Below, piece after piece: positions 1 to 12,282 of a stretch of 64,000 nucleotides of DNA. The stretch's first letter is position 1. Each line of letters starts with the position of its first letter. The stretch comes from Histoplasma ohiense (lineage: Eukaryota; Ascomycota; Eurotiomycetes; Onygenales; Ajellomycetaceae), in the NCBI GenBank assembly GCA_017607445.1, contig JAEVHH010000002.1, positions 7,718,001 through 7,782,000 of the forward strand, given 5' to 3'. Under the pieces are notes generated by a model. The model ran no database searches. It was given only the letters and a program-made list of their open reading frames with translations, and was not told the DNA's origin. Made by a program: the position numbers and the translations under genes.

Positions 1-671
1 ATCGTCCTTTTTCATCGTGCGGCGCTGGTGAAATCCATGAGTTTCCAGACGGGTCGTCGAGGGAAATTGTAAAAGGGAAGGAAGATCCCTCGATCATCAG
101 CTTTAATTTTTGAATGACACCATCAAGTGCTTTGTGTAGTTCTGGGTCGACATCTTTGCGAGCGGGCTGCTCAGCGTCCAACTGGGAGAAGATTTTGGTC
201 AAAATTCCTTCAATAGTTGTCAACTGCCCAGATTCTTTTGGCATTTCAATGCCCAAAGTTTCAACTCGGAATATTGCCGAATCGCCCTTGACAACTTGAC
301 GTTGGAAATCTTGCAAGGTCGTCACTTCAAGAGTATATCTTGTGCCCTGTTCTTGGATCTCGCCAGCCGACTTAATCGAGTTATTCTTGAATTGACAATG
401 GGAGCAGTCGAACGACTCTAAAAGGACGTCTCGGAAAAACGGGATTTTGATCAAAAGAAGCCTCGTAATTCCCTATGATGTGAGGATCATTAGACATGTC
501 CGATTCAGACAAATAATGCATAGATGTATCAACAGGTAATCGTACATTTTCCTGACAGTTCATGCAAAGACTTTCTAATTGCATCAGTCCAGTCTCATCG
601 TCCTGTTCGATCTTATTGTTGGTATCGCTCTCATCGGCCTGTTTCTGTGCAGATACAGTGTCAGGATCCAT
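1..671 (-). CDS. ZPR1: ZPR1 zinc-finger protein, N-terminal part (cut by window edge)
   Basis: ZPR1 is a conserved eukaryotic zinc-finger protein that binds and helps fold translation factor eEF1A and moves to the nucleus on growth signals. Exon 1 runs 671-546, the intron 545-473 (GTACGA...TAG), and exon 2 from 472 past the left edge. Exon 1 ends in the first half of the zinc finger (SLCMNCQEN) and exon 2 resumes with GITRLLLIKIPFFRDV, then ESFDCSHCQFKNN with the second Cys pair, then the ZPR1 alpha-helical hairpin and beta domain (TLQDFQRQVVKGDSA). I chose the Met at 671 (MDPDTVSAQ). The frame is open up to a Met at 794, so a longer N-terminus is possible. The C-terminal half, with the second ZPR1 module, lies outside. 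Family identity is strong; the start is uncertain. Confidence 0.9.
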
Positions 672-1078
672 GGTTCTTAACTGGGCGTTGAGTTTTGCAG
701 ATTTATGCGATGTGTTTAGGGTAGAAGCGAAATCTGCGCTGTGGGTTTCCTTGACATGGGAAGGTCGAGGGGAAATGGAATTCCACACTCTCAAGTCGAT
801 GGCTTTTATAATTTTGACTCAATTCTGACTCACGCGGAGACCATCGATAATGACTCGATTGTGGCTTATCCTCCCTGACTCGCTAGTCGTGATAGTTGGC
901 GACTATTTTAAATATCTAACTATCAAGGAATTTATCTCGGCGGGTGCAATAGTAACTTTCCGACATAAAAAGTTGCTGTGATAAAAGTGATCAAGATGAC
1001 GCTAATCCTCTATTGGAAGAAAAACCCCGCGCTAGCTGTTTTAAGTTCGGGTCGGATACATAGTAAATCCGATATCCA
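672..1078. other. Intergenic, ZPR1 upstream / Rpr2-like downstream
   Basis: About 400 bases between two genes on the minus strand. It must hold the ZPR1 promoter and the 3' end of the upstream gene. I see no other gene or repeat. Confidence 0.5.
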
Positions 1079-1690
1079 TCAATGTTTTAAAAAGTCCAGC
1101 AGATCAAGCGATGATGTCTGAGACTGTGCATGTTGTTTTTTGCCTGCTGCCAGGGCAGCCATGAGCCCTTGCTGCTTGCGTATTTTGGCTCTCCTTTTGC
1201 TGTTGTGATTGTCCGTAGATTTTTGTAACGTAGTGGTGGATGTGGATTCAATGCCCTGTATCGGGGCATCGACTCTAGCTGATTGAATGGACGTTTGAGC
1301 TGAGGGTGCAGCTGCTCCCAGGCGAGGTTTCCTGGGATTTAAAGGTTTGATATTACCCTTCGAAGTTAGGATTTTCTGGCGATGGCATCGTAGACACTTA
1401 TATATAACAATAGGAGAGGGTTCCGTTGACGAGGCTTCCTTTTTGGGGCGTTTCAGCACACCATTGTGGTTTTTGAGAGATATGGTCTTTGAAGAATCAG
1501 CGGTTCTGGCAGTACCGCAGGCGCCACAAAATTCACGGTGCTGGGAAACGGACAACAGCTTCAACTCGTCGCGAAGGAGCTGGTTGTGGACGGACAATAG
1601 GTGAGAGGAGGTAGAAGGGCTTTGAGCAGCTAGGTACTGGGCGGAAGATTTCAAAAATTTTAGCTGCGTTGTAGATACTGATGATGGCAT
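1079..1690 (-). CDS. RNase P/MRP Rpr2/Rpp21/Snm1-family subunit
   Basis: Single-exon ORF of 203 residues from the Met at 1690 (MPSSVSTTQL). An in-frame upstream Met at 1756 would add 22 residues of uncharacteristic sequence. A helical N-terminus (LKFLKSSAQYLAAQ, then LLRDELKLLSVSQ) is followed by a zinc ribbon with two Cys pairs, CGAC near residue 55 and CLRC near residue 98, and ends in a basic stretch (KRRAKIRKQQGLMAAL) and LDLLDFLKH. This order is that of the Rpr2/Rpp21/Snm1 family, whose members bind the RNA of RNase P (tRNA 5' processing) or RNase MRP (rRNA processing) in the nucleus. The Ser/Thr-rich tail before the basic motif makes an Snm1-like MRP role plausible, but I cannot separate Snm1 from Rpr2 here, so no symbol is given. 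Confidence 0.75.
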   Translation of the reverse strand: MPSSVSTTQLKFLKSSAQYLAAQSPSTSSHLLSVHNQLLRDELKLLSVSQHREFCGACGTARTADSSKTISLKNHNGVLKRPKKEASSTEPSPIVIYKCLRCHRQKILTSKGNIKPLNPRKPRLGAAAPSAQTSIQSARVDAPIQGIESTSTTTLQKSTDNHNSKRRAKIRKQQGLMAALAAGKKQHAQSQTSSLDLLDFLKH

Positions 1691-3994
1691 ATTGAAGTGA
1701 ATATTGAAGTGAAACACCTCAACTACATTTCTCGAACGCGATATCTGCGGAATCAAACATAGGAGGGATCCAATGAGATTTCAACGAGTAGAAGAAAAGT
1801 CGTCTGTTTCTTTGTTGTTGAGGCGCCGAGAACAGATTACTAATCATCGGGTTTAACTAACCCAGTTCGTCCGGTTGCAAAGGAGTTGAATTGACACTTA
1901 CGAGTATTCTTCGTGACAACGAAGAGGCTTGCAAGCAAACGACACGAACGAGCTTAGAGTACGGCCAACTGCTCAATCCTTTGGACGACAAACTGCTGGG
2001 CCGCATGCTAGCTCGTCGGAAAATAAGTGTGCTGCTACAATGGTGTAACTTTGGGCTTCCGCCTCAGTGCCAAAGTCGGTGGGGATTGAGCCTTTCCCAC
2101 ACCTGATTTTTGAATTGTTCACTAATGGCCAGCATCTGAGGTTGGTTTCAATGATTTCCACAGGTAAGAAGTCCACTGTGCGCAGGCTATGCTAGACAGC
2201 TAACTCAGATACTGAATTCACTGGTGTCTTGGCCGCGAGTTAGTGATGAATCCGAAAAGGGTCCAGTTTGCCTGAATACTTGTAGCCTCGTTCCAGCACA
2301 TTTGAATGATTTGATAGGGGGCCTGCCAGCCTGGGTCCTGAGGGAAAAGGAGTGTCCTTATTTCTTAATCTCCGACTTGGTTACCCCCTTATCGTCACTG
2401 ACTCCAGCTTTGGCCAGAACAAATACCGAAAATTTTGGTGTGACAGACGGCGGGATGGAACCAACAACCCCCCTAGTTGGCGGATTACTAGCATATTGTT
2501 CTCGGAGGCTGCTAGAGCGTCTCTTTATCCTCGGTGCGGGCCTGGGTAGCTGAAGCCTGGGCAAGGTCATTGGACGCTTTCGATATTTGCCTCCACGCAA
2601 CGCGACTCGCTACAAGTCTTCAATTTGTATTGTCATTTCGATTCCGGTGTATATCTACGAGGTACATACTGGTAGTCACCGATTAATTTCCAGGTTGATT
2701 ACAACGTGCAATATGTGAGGTGGAGACTGGACATAGCTTTGACTGTATGTGGGGTAGAAGCGAGCAGCCCAAAATTCTGTCGGATCATAGTAGCGTCGTT
2801 TTTTATATCCGCTGCACAGTAAATCTTGGCTGGAAAGCTTTCGGCGTGGTTTTCACGTTGACCTTAGGGTACATCCACATTTCCACAGCGTATATGCTTT
2901 TGATGAGGGGTGATATTGCCACAATCTCAGCTCCTTATTCTGAAGCAATTCTACTCCTCACCAAATCTTCTAAGCTTTATCCCAAATTGTTGCTGATGGT
3001 GACTCAGGTCACCCTTCTCCCGAGTGAGGATTTCCGATCAGTTGGCAATGGGGCTCCCTTCTTTTAAGGATTTCCTCTAACGAGTGAACTAACTAACTAA
3101 TCATCTCAAGCTGACTCTTCAATAATATTATTGGTCATACTGGTACACTCATTCTCCACTGCGAACATACCATCAACAATCTCTACCCCGGAATTGAGGG
3201 TTCAGTGGCGATATTTCCAGCGAAGAAAACTCGGACAATTCATGGTTTTTTTCAGTAGAAAGGGTGGATTGCCAAATGATCACAGAGTTATCGAAAAGTT
3301 TCAGTACTAAGAAAATTTGAAGACAGATAAGGCAAATACCCTCGCTCAAATTCAAAGGAGAAAAAATAAGAAATAAAGATAATAAAAACAATAAAAATAA
3401 ATTCTCATCATATGAGAGCCCTGGGAGTTGCATTCCGCCGACAATTCGTTACAATTTGTTGACAAGCCGTTAAAGCAATGAATGAACTTCGAGCTTGCTG
3501 AACCTCTTTGCCATGTGGACATGCTAATGAAGACCTCCCCACCTGGGATACCAGGGGAATTGAAGAGGCGAGAAGTGGACAGCACTCCTCGGCGAATCAG
3601 CAACCGCGTTTCCGTGCATTATCAGGGGGGCGAATGGGAGTGAACCCATACTGGAGTTTGACTCTGTTATGCTACCAATCGGTGTCAACCATTGCATCCA
3701 CAATAACACCTTCTCGGCTGGAATCTGGATATTCCTGAGGATGTATCACTTTACCCGCGGCTCTGGATCGTTTCCCCACAAATGTATACTTTATGTAGTG
3801 GGCCGGCCCAAAATGTAATGATACACCCCGTGCGGGGGATATTCTTATCGTTATATAATTCCATGAAATCCTCACGTCAAATGCGAGGGACATTGCGGGT
3901 AATGGGCTTAAATTGTACCCATAAATCCACCCCTTCTCGCTGAAAAGGCATAATATCCTTGTTTTACTTCCCCCGTCAACCCGGCTGCCAAACA
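1691..3994. other. Intergenic, no gene recognised
   Basis: About 2.3 kb between divergently oriented genes. Short open frames on both strands (for example 2224-2553 + and 2358-2600 -) overlap each other, have no recognisable domains and read like chance frames. It presumably holds the promoters of the Rpr2-like gene and of the permease that starts at 3995. Confidence 0.4.
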
Positions 3995-5883
3995 ATGTCT
4001 GGTGATGTAGAGAAAGCCCCGGACAGGGTCTCCGTTGACTATATCAACGATACAACAAAGCAGAACTCCGACATCGATGTCGACGAGGTTTATACATACG
4101 CGGAGCAGAGGAAAATAGTCCACCGTGTCGACCGCCGGCTCGTGACTATGTGTGGCCTGGGCTACTGCATCAGCTTGATGGATCGGACGAACTTGTCAGT
4201 TGCAGCCGTTGCCGGAATGAACGTAGAACTTGACTTGAATATTGGCTTTCGATACGTTTGTGCCCCATTATTGATTGAAGCCAGTTTCGTTTTTGTTCCA
4301 TTTTACTAATCTCGCGTCTTGCTTCCACGTAGTCCCTTGTCGCTCTGGTTTTCTTCACCACGTATATTGTTTTTCAGCCGCCAATGACAGCGGTTATTCG
4401 CAAAATAGGGCCAAGGAACTTCATTAGTTTTATTGTGTTCACATGGGGAATATGTTTGATTGTAGGTATCATTGACACATCCCCATTTAATCGAAAACCG
4501 TTGAATGTGGTTTATCTCGTGTAGCAATATTAACATACATTCGTCCGTACTAGGGTTTTGGTTTGTGCAAGAATTGGGGACAACTTACAGCCCTCAGAGC
4601 GCTTCTGGGAGTCCTGGAAGCCGGCTTTTTCCCGGGTACTGTGTATCTTCTGTCGACCTGGTACTCGAGATATGAAGTTCAGAAGCGGTATTCGATTTTC
4701 TACCTGATCGGTTGCGTGGCTGCCGCACTTTCAGGTATCCTTGCGTTTGGATTCAGCCAGATGGCTGGCATTCAAGGAATGGGTGGCTGGAGATGGATTT
4801 TTATTTTGCAAGGTCTTGTGAGTAATAATAACTGGGCTCTCCTCTGCTTACCCTTTTCTCTGTTTCGTATACCACCGACAAGCTAACAAGTTTCTAATAG
4901 TTAACCATTGCTGTTGCTATTCTCATTTTTATATTCATCGTCGACTTTCCCGACAAGGGTCATAAAGCCTGGAGATTCCTGACCCAGGACGAATGTGCCT
5001 TCATCATTCGGCGATTGAACAAGGACAGAGGTGATGCCGATGTCGAACCATTTACCCTTAAAAGATTCCTCCGTCCTGCGCTGGACTTGAAAATCTGGGG
5101 CTTCGGCATGATATTTTTGTATGCATTCTGCGAGTCATTCTTTTTGTCTTTTCTGAATAGACCGCTTGTGACTAACCGAAAGCCGACTGCAGCTGCCTGA
5201 CCACAGTCACCTACGCCATCGCCTATTTCCTTCCCATCATCCTCCACAACAATATGGGCTTTGGTGTTGGCGCATCCCAGTGCCTCGTCGCACCGCCGTA
5301 TGTCCTGGCGGGAATTCTCATGTTCTCAACTTCCTGGGTGGCGGACAAGTATAAAATGCGAGCACCTGTTCTCGTTTTCAACAGTCTCGTTTCCATAATT
5401 GGGTTACCAATCATGGGATTTGCAGAAGGCAATGCCGTGCGTTATTTTGGAGTGTTCCTGACCACCGCGGGTGTCAATGCCAACATTCCATGTTCTCTCG
5501 CGTACCAGGCCAATAACATTCGTGGCCAGTGGACGAGAGCGCTAGCTAGTTCCACACTTGTAGCGATGGGCGGGATTGGAGGTATCGCAGGTAGTTTGGT
5601 ATTCAGGTCGCAGGATGCGCCCCAATATATCCCCGGTATTTATGCTGCCATTGCGTGAGTTTTTCCTCATCCCCGCTACAGAAAACACGATAGTGAAGAG
5701 ATTGATTCTCAAAGGGGAACACTATTCGGCTAACTTGAACTGCCTTTCCACAACTGTAGCTGTCAACTCCTTCTCCTTATCATTGTTGCCATGTTGAGCT
5801 TTTATTTCTGGAGGTGCAATAAGAAAGCAGACCGTGGTGAAATGATCATAGAGGGATCTCCTACTTTCCGATATACAATATAA
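3995..5883 (+). CDS. Dal5-like MFS permease (anion:cation symporter family)
   Basis: Six exons: 3995-4255, 4333-4461, 4554-4817, 4901-5118, 5193-5654 and 5760-5883, giving 485 residues. All introns are GT-AG and phase closes at each junction. The cytosolic N-terminus is followed by family marks: RRLVTMCGLGYCISLMDRTN in the first membrane segment, RALLGVLEAGFFPGTVYLLS in the segment 4-5 region, a WRWIFILQGL segment, a central loop and a second half starting CLTTVTYAIAYFLPIIL. It resembles fungal allantoate/nicotinate/pantothenate permeases of the ACS branch of the major facilitator superfamily, which import small carboxylates across the plasma membrane with protons. The C-terminus is short (ends SPTFRYTI). 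The substrate cannot be read from sequence. It has no obvious pathway partner nearby. Confidence 0.87.
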
Positions 5884-8800
5884 ATAGATCCAAACGGCAG
5901 GGCATGACAACGATAGCCAGCCAGCCACTGCTGGCGTCTGGTCGGCGGGATTGCCTCCAGAATTTTTCGTCTTTTCATTTTTTGGAACCGTGGATTTTCT
6001 AGGGCGATCCGGAGATTCTGAGGCTGGATAGATATTGAGGAATAATTTTCCGTTTCCATTTCAGGAGCGGGTTATTGAATACAGGTGCGAGGGACATGGG
6101 TTTGGTTCCCCTTTAGGATTGGCCAGTTTGGGGGCCCCCTCACTTTATTGTTTTTCACATAGCTTATTATATATCCATGTTTAATTTTCCAAATCATGGG
6201 AATGTAGTGATTTCTTGGCTTCCCTTGCAGCCTTTTTGCTGGAAATCGGGGTTCGCTATGAAGGTTTTCGCGGCATAATGGGTTAGTGCGGAAAATATCA
6301 TGGTTTCAATGAATGTATTCTTGAAACCCCCCTTCCCTTGCGAAGCGTTGGATGGTTGCCTCAATAGTTTGGTATCCACCAGCTCCATAGTTATACCAGT
6401 TGGCCAGTTGAGGTGGAAATGAGTTCCTGATAATATATCCGTGAGGAAAACATCATGGAAACATTGAAGCTGATAACTGATTGCTGGTAGGAATTTCAGA
6501 AACGGTCTTTGCTCTGCATGGTTTTGTGAAATATGATGTCTCTTGTTGTAGGTGTACCAAGGGCCGGCGGAGGGCAGTATGTCGCGGGTTTGGCAAAGCC
6601 ACAATCATTTTTCTTTGCGTAGCAGCGAGATGGCGAAAGACAGTGACGGGGGTATGAAAAGGGATGGCCTGAAAGATGAAACCGGCTCAATGGCCCGGAT
6701 CGACACCGTTCAAATGCGGCTACCCGACAGAGTAACAGTAGGGGTAAATTATATAATGTAAGGGACTCATTCGGTTCCTAACTTGGTGTTCGATCTTTGG
6801 TTGCTCTAGGGGTAATTCTTTTCGTAGAGTTGAAATCCAGATGCTCAGGAACGATTATTCTGCTTGCTGGAGGAGTAAGAGGTGTGGCCTGATCACCTTC
6901 CAGCAGCGTCATCCACATGTTGTGTCTGAACAGGGAACAAAGACGCTGGATAGATATTCGTAATTGGCAAAAAGGGGGATGATTGGCTCGTATCGGGTTT
7001 GTTCGCTGTCATCAAAGGAAGAAGTTCCCTGCAAAATACATTTTGACAGACATTGGGTAGGCCTCTGAGCTTTCGGTACTCTGCTTCCCTGTCACCATCA
7101 CAAGGATTTCTGGAATTATTATTATTATTTTTTTATTTTATTTTTTTTTTTTTTTTGGTTCTTTTCTCAAATGAGGAGCATGTGAAAGGGGTTTGTTTTG
7201 ATGCAATTCTTAAATCTTCGGATTTGATACCCCGATCATTCACGGTTGGCTAGGGTGCGGTGATGCTTGGATCCGAAAACCACTAGGTATTTGCTCCCAG
7301 GTTCCATCGCGGTAGAAAGAATGCTTAGCTAGTAGTGGAAAGCCAGCTCGTGACCGCAGTGTAGCATAGCAGAATGGCATGTTGCATCCGAAACACGGGC
7401 CTTTAATAGGCGCGTATGCAATAAGTATGGTACATTCTAGAGAAAAGCTTATTTTATCAGAATCAAGGAAGCAAGCTGACTGAGAATGAAGGAGTACCAA
7501 GTTGGCGAATTAATGGTGGGTGATGGCAGAGCGCGATGTGAGTAATCCTCAGGGGCAGATATTCCTAATAGAAGCACTCATTGAAGATCCACGATGGCGG
7601 TGATGTTGAATTGGCAGCTTTCTTGGAGAAGGAAATATCAGGAAATCTGATCTGGATGTTGATGGTGGTTGAGTTGTTCATCAACTTAGGCCTCATATTT
7701 TCCGTTTCCGGCAATTGCCAGCTCAACAACCAGGATGCTCTGAATCCGTTTTCCTCCGACACTTCGTCTCCTGGCCCCTGTCCGTTCACATGCCAGCACT
7801 AGCAAGCTCATATTGAGAATCTCAGGTGGCATATGGACTGTTGGCATACAAAAAGAGGAGTTGTCAACTCGTGGGCCACCAAGGCCATTTTACCCCCGAA
7901 GTTGAACCCACCAGTGAGCAGGTCTGTTCGCCTGGGTACCCTGGTTTGTCTCTCCGGACGATCCTAATTTAGTGCCAGCCAACGCACTCGGCTCACAAGC
8001 CACCACGATGCTACCTCCGTCCCCCGCGGCTGATCGTCAGAAATTGCCATCTTTAAGGACTTTTAGCTTCGGTCATTCAGTTCGGTCATTCAGTTCAGAC
8101 ATTCGCCAAGTACTAAAATTGGTTGGCCGCAACGCCTGCGTCTGGTGGCGCTCTTGGACAGACTAATTAAAGCTTTCCCCACTCCTGTTAATGAACCAGC
8201 TGAAGGCTAAGTCAACATCAATCCGGAGGGATTTTGCCAATCATTGGAGATAATAAACACTCTTTGATGTATTTTGGCATGTGATAAGAGCTGTTCAATT
8301 GGTTTTGCTGCTTAAACTTCGTCTCATTTGGTCTTTGCAACAAAGGGAGCGCTGACTGTCCAGTAGTTGCGCTTGGGCTCTTGATCCCTTCGCTGCTTTT
8401 AGTCTGGTTCTTTGTTGATCCTGTCGATGTTCAGGGCTTTGCCAAAGTCGGATCACTGCCTGGCCTGGTGGACCTGAGCTCGCTGAACTGGGACGGTGTC
8501 GAGCTACAGACCTGCAACAGTACCTAAAAACATACCCGGGGAGCATATTTATCTCGTGCCAAGTTTGATCAAAGCGATTCGATTCACCACATCTGTGGAA
8601 TCACTGTAATGGGCAATCTATATATCGAACTTCCCTTCTTCTTGGCCATACTACGTTCGAAAGCCTTCACATCTAGAATCAAATGCAGTTCGTCAGCTGA
8701 CATTTTTTCTTTGGTTTAGTAAGACGCATTGGGAAGGATTCTAGATCTGCTTGCTTCTTTCAGAGAGCTCAATTGCCTGCGGCTTTGATTGGAAATTGAC

Positions 8801-9627
8801 AGAAAATTTGGCACTGGTGTCGGACTTTGCTTGGTTCATGAGCATCGTCGCAAGTTGAGGTTGCATCAACCTTCACCCACTCAAAGGCCACGAGGTGAAT
8901 AAATGAATGGAGCAAAATAGGCCAAAATGCGCGAGGCTGCTCACACCGTTTTGGGTGCCGCTGGCACGATGACATCCCTGTGCGTGCTGTCATGGAAGAT
9001 AATGGGCTGGCCGGCCCCGCCATCTGCTAGCAGGAATTTTCTCTACAAGGGCATTTCCCCGCCTGGTCCCTGAACCTCGTCCCGCTCTCATGGAATCGCG
9101 CTGAAACCCGTTATTACTCCGTGTTCAATTTCCCCTTTTCTACCATCGCGAATACATCGGGATGAAGAATGTCTAGAGGTAATGGGTGCGAAAATCATGG
9201 CTACGCTCCAGTGCACGAGATAGCACGACTGCAGAAATAGGCTCGACTTTGGTGTCTCGAGATGATCAATCGATACATCCATGCCTTCATCCTTATGCGC
9301 ATGGCACTAAAAGGCACACCCTAGTGCAGTGGCACCAATCCTTGATTATTCAGTCTGTGTGACCCTGTCTCCAAACATTGCTGATGGGTTGCACACACCT
9401 CCACAGAATACATAAAAAAGATCCTATGTCCCCGTATCCGTTTCGCTTTTCTGATTGTTTTTTATTTTTATTTATTTATTTATTTATTTATTTATTTTTC
9501 ACTTAGCCTGTAAGTTACGCGCTGGTACTCTTTCGCAGTTCCTTCGCTTTTCGTGACCCCTTTCCCTCCAATCCATTCCCACGGCAAAACTGCAAAGCTC
9601 CCTGGGTGCAGCTTAAATTCCCTCACA
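5884..9627. other. Long intergenic stretch, no gene recognised
   Basis: About 3.7 kb without a convincing coding frame. Frames such as 6194-6604 (-), 7581-7802 (+) and 8769-9023 (-) are short, overlap frames on the other strand and carry no recognisable motif. It contains a T-rich tract near 7120-7156 and, at the right end, the TTTA microsatellite in the leader of the hexose transporter. An RNA gene or a gene made of very small exons cannot be excluded. Confidence 0.4.
9467..9498. repeat. (ATTT)n microsatellite in hexose transporter leader
   Basis: About eight ATTT units lie 130 bp upstream of the hexose transporter start, within its probable promoter or 5' leader. Confidence 0.9.
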
Positions 9628-11320
9628 ATGGCGGGCACCACTGATGTCTCCCGCGTGGAGGCTCCCGTCACACTGAAAGCGTACCTTATGTGTGCTTTCG
9701 CTGCGTTTGGCGGTATCTTCTTCGGTTTTGACTCCGGGTACATCAACGGAGTGATGGGCATGCCATATTTTATCGAATTATTTACCGGACTCAAACAATC
9801 GGACTTCCCCCCCGGATCTTCCGAATTCACCCTCCCTTCGTGGAAGAAATCGCTGATTACGTCAATTCTGTCTGCCGGAACCTTCTTTGGTGCAATCATC
9901 GCTGGGGATCTTGCCGATTTCATTGGCCGTCGGACGACGGTTGTTGCGGGCTGTGGTGTGTTCATTCTGGGGGTCATACTTCAAACAGCATCCACAGGCT
10001 TGGGGTTGCTTGTGGCTGGTCGTCTAATTGCTGGATTCGGTGTCGGTTTCGTCTCCGCTATAATTATTCTTTATATGTCCGAGATTGCACCCAAGAAGGT
10101 TCGAGGTGCAATTGTGTCTGGCTACCAGTTCTGTATCACCGTCGGCCTGCTTCTTGCTTCCTGTGTCAATTATGGGACTCAGAATCGAAAAGATACTGGT
10201 TCCTATCGTATTCCGATTGGCCTCCAAATGCTCTGGGCCATCATTCTAGGGACTGGTCTCATGATGTTGCCCGAGTCACCACGTTACTTTGTGAGGAAAG
10301 GAAACCATAAACGAGCGGGCGAAGTTCTTTCCCGATTACGAGGCTATCCTTCGGATTCGGATTACATTCAGGAGGAGCTGGCTGAAATCATAGCAAACCA
10401 TGAATACGAACTCCAAGTCGTTCCGCAAGGAAGCTACTTCAATTCTTGGCTTAATTGCTTCCGTGGCAGCTTGTCTAAACCTTCCAGTAACCTGCGCCGT
10501 ACCATCTTGGGAACCTCCTTGCAAATGATGCAACAGTGGACTGGCATCAACTTTATCTTTTATTTTGGAACGACATTCTTCCAGACTCTCGGCACCATCG
10601 ACGATCCGTTCCTCATCGGACTCGTTACTACCCTTGTCAACGTGTGCTCGACTCCAATCTCCTTCTGGACCATCGAAAAATTCGGTCGTCGACCCTTGCT
10701 CATTTGGGGTGCTGTCGGCATGTTTGTTTGCGAGTTTATCGTTGCGATCATGGGCGTCTCCGCTGGTGACAACCCCCAGGTGGTCAAAGCGATGATCGCG
10801 TTTATATGTATTTATATTTTCTTCTTCGCCAGCACCTGGGGCCCCGGTGCATGGGTCGTCATCGGCGAAATCTTTCCGCTTCCAATGCGTTCCCGTGGTG
10901 TCGGTCTTTCGACAGCCTCTAACTGGCTGTGGAACTGCGTACGTCACTCCGTTCAACATATATTTCAAACTAATTCCCCAGTCCCCTTCACTGACTAACA
11001 AACATGGACCGAGATACTATTAACAGATCATCGCCGTCATCACTCCGTATCTTGTCGGAACCGATAAGGGCAACTTGGGTACCAACGTCTTCTGGTTGTG
11101 GGGCTCCCTCTGCGTCTGCTGTTTCATATATGCCTACTTCCTCGTGCCTGAAAGTAAGGGGCTCACTCTCGAACAAGTCGACCGTATGATGGAAGAGACT
11201 ACTCCTCGTACATCCGCCAAATGGGTTCCCCACTCCACTTTCGCCGCAGAGATGGGTCTAACTGAGAAGAACGTGGCGTTGGAGGAGGTTCAGGTCTCCA
11301 CAGATAAGGGACATGTTTAG
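9628..11320 (+). CDS. MFS hexose transporter (sugar porter family)
   Basis: Two exons, 9628-10938 and 11027-11320, encode 534 residues; the 88-bp intron lies after WNC near the end of the tenth helix. The Met at 9628 (MAGTTDVSRVEAPVTLKAYL) is preferred over an in-frame one at 9553 because it fits the usual N-terminus. Sugar-porter signatures are all present: GRRTTVVAG in the loop 2-3 region, PESPRYFVRKG after helix 6, QQWTGINFIFYFG in helix 7, FGRRPLL in loop 8-9, and VPESKGLTLEQVD after helix 12. Twelve membrane helices can be traced. It should move glucose or related hexoses across the plasma membrane with protons. The C-terminal tail is short (about 50 residues), so it is not an Rgt2/Snf3-type sensor with a long tail. 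Confidence 0.93.
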
Positions 11321-12282
11321 TGGAAAGTCACAAGATGTTCCGCAGAACAATCCTAACAACTACATAAGCCATGGCGTTCCCTATTCCTACACATCCATTA
11401 ATTTTTCCCCCTGAAATTCTCTAAATGCTTGTTAGCTTTCGAATTCAAGTCCCGCTTCCCGCTTCTTATGGGCTTTCCTATGTTTTACGCCAGATCACAT
11501 ATAACTACCCTGTAATTCGTTGATGCACCAGCTTGGCGAGGTCTCATATGGGTGGAAAGTGGACAAACGCGCTGTAAACGAATGAGTAACGTGAGTGGGA
11601 AACAATCTATGCATTTACTGTACATACGTGTGGCGACATTTTGCTTCCTCCGCATGCACATAATACGAATATACCCTTTAAGTATACAATTTCTTTTTAA
11701 CTGTCAACGCACACCACTTGATTTTACGGTGGCCCGGTGCAGCTCTCCAACTTGCAGGAATTGAACAGCAATACCCATATCATATTCTGATTTGTTGAAG
11801 TATTCCGTCTCCAGGAGACGCATAATTCCACTCTGGAGCTTGCTAACGGAATCCCGCTTATCAACACAGACAGTATAGTAATACGCAACTTTTCCTACCC
11901 CCAGGTCTTCAAACAAGACACAATGGGGAAATGAAAAAGACTAAGCCTCACAACAAACGGATAAGAGAGGCGGAACAAAAGCGAAGCAAACCCACGCTGC
12001 AAGCTGTGCAAACGGGAATAGGTAGTTCGACATGGAGGTTAGTCACCGGTGATAGCTCTGTTGTAGCTATCATAGATATTGAATCAGCTCAATACTCAAT
12101 GCTTCACTATCACCCTTCTTGAAAACAAGTACGCTGGAATCGGAATTGATATTTAACATGTGATACAAATGACGATTCTAACCTATCAAATTATCAACCC
12201 TTTTGAATTCATGATAGCGACCTGAGTGAGCAAAGCCGTCTCGCCCAACGCCTTCCTGTCAAGAGAGTTGAATCATGTATTC
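11321..12282. other. Intergenic, no gene recognised
   Basis: About 960 bp between the hexose transporter and the broken F-box gene, which converge here. It should hold the transporter's 3' UTR. No repeats or plausible ORFs. Confidence 0.45.

Noticed and set aside
2224..2600. Overlapping frames of 109 and 80 codons on opposite strands
   Set aside because: No recognisable motif, no intron structure that extends either, and mutual overlap; best treated as chance.
10336..11001. 221-codon antisense frame over the hexose transporter
   Set aside because: Antisense shadow; it crosses the intron and shows no domain.
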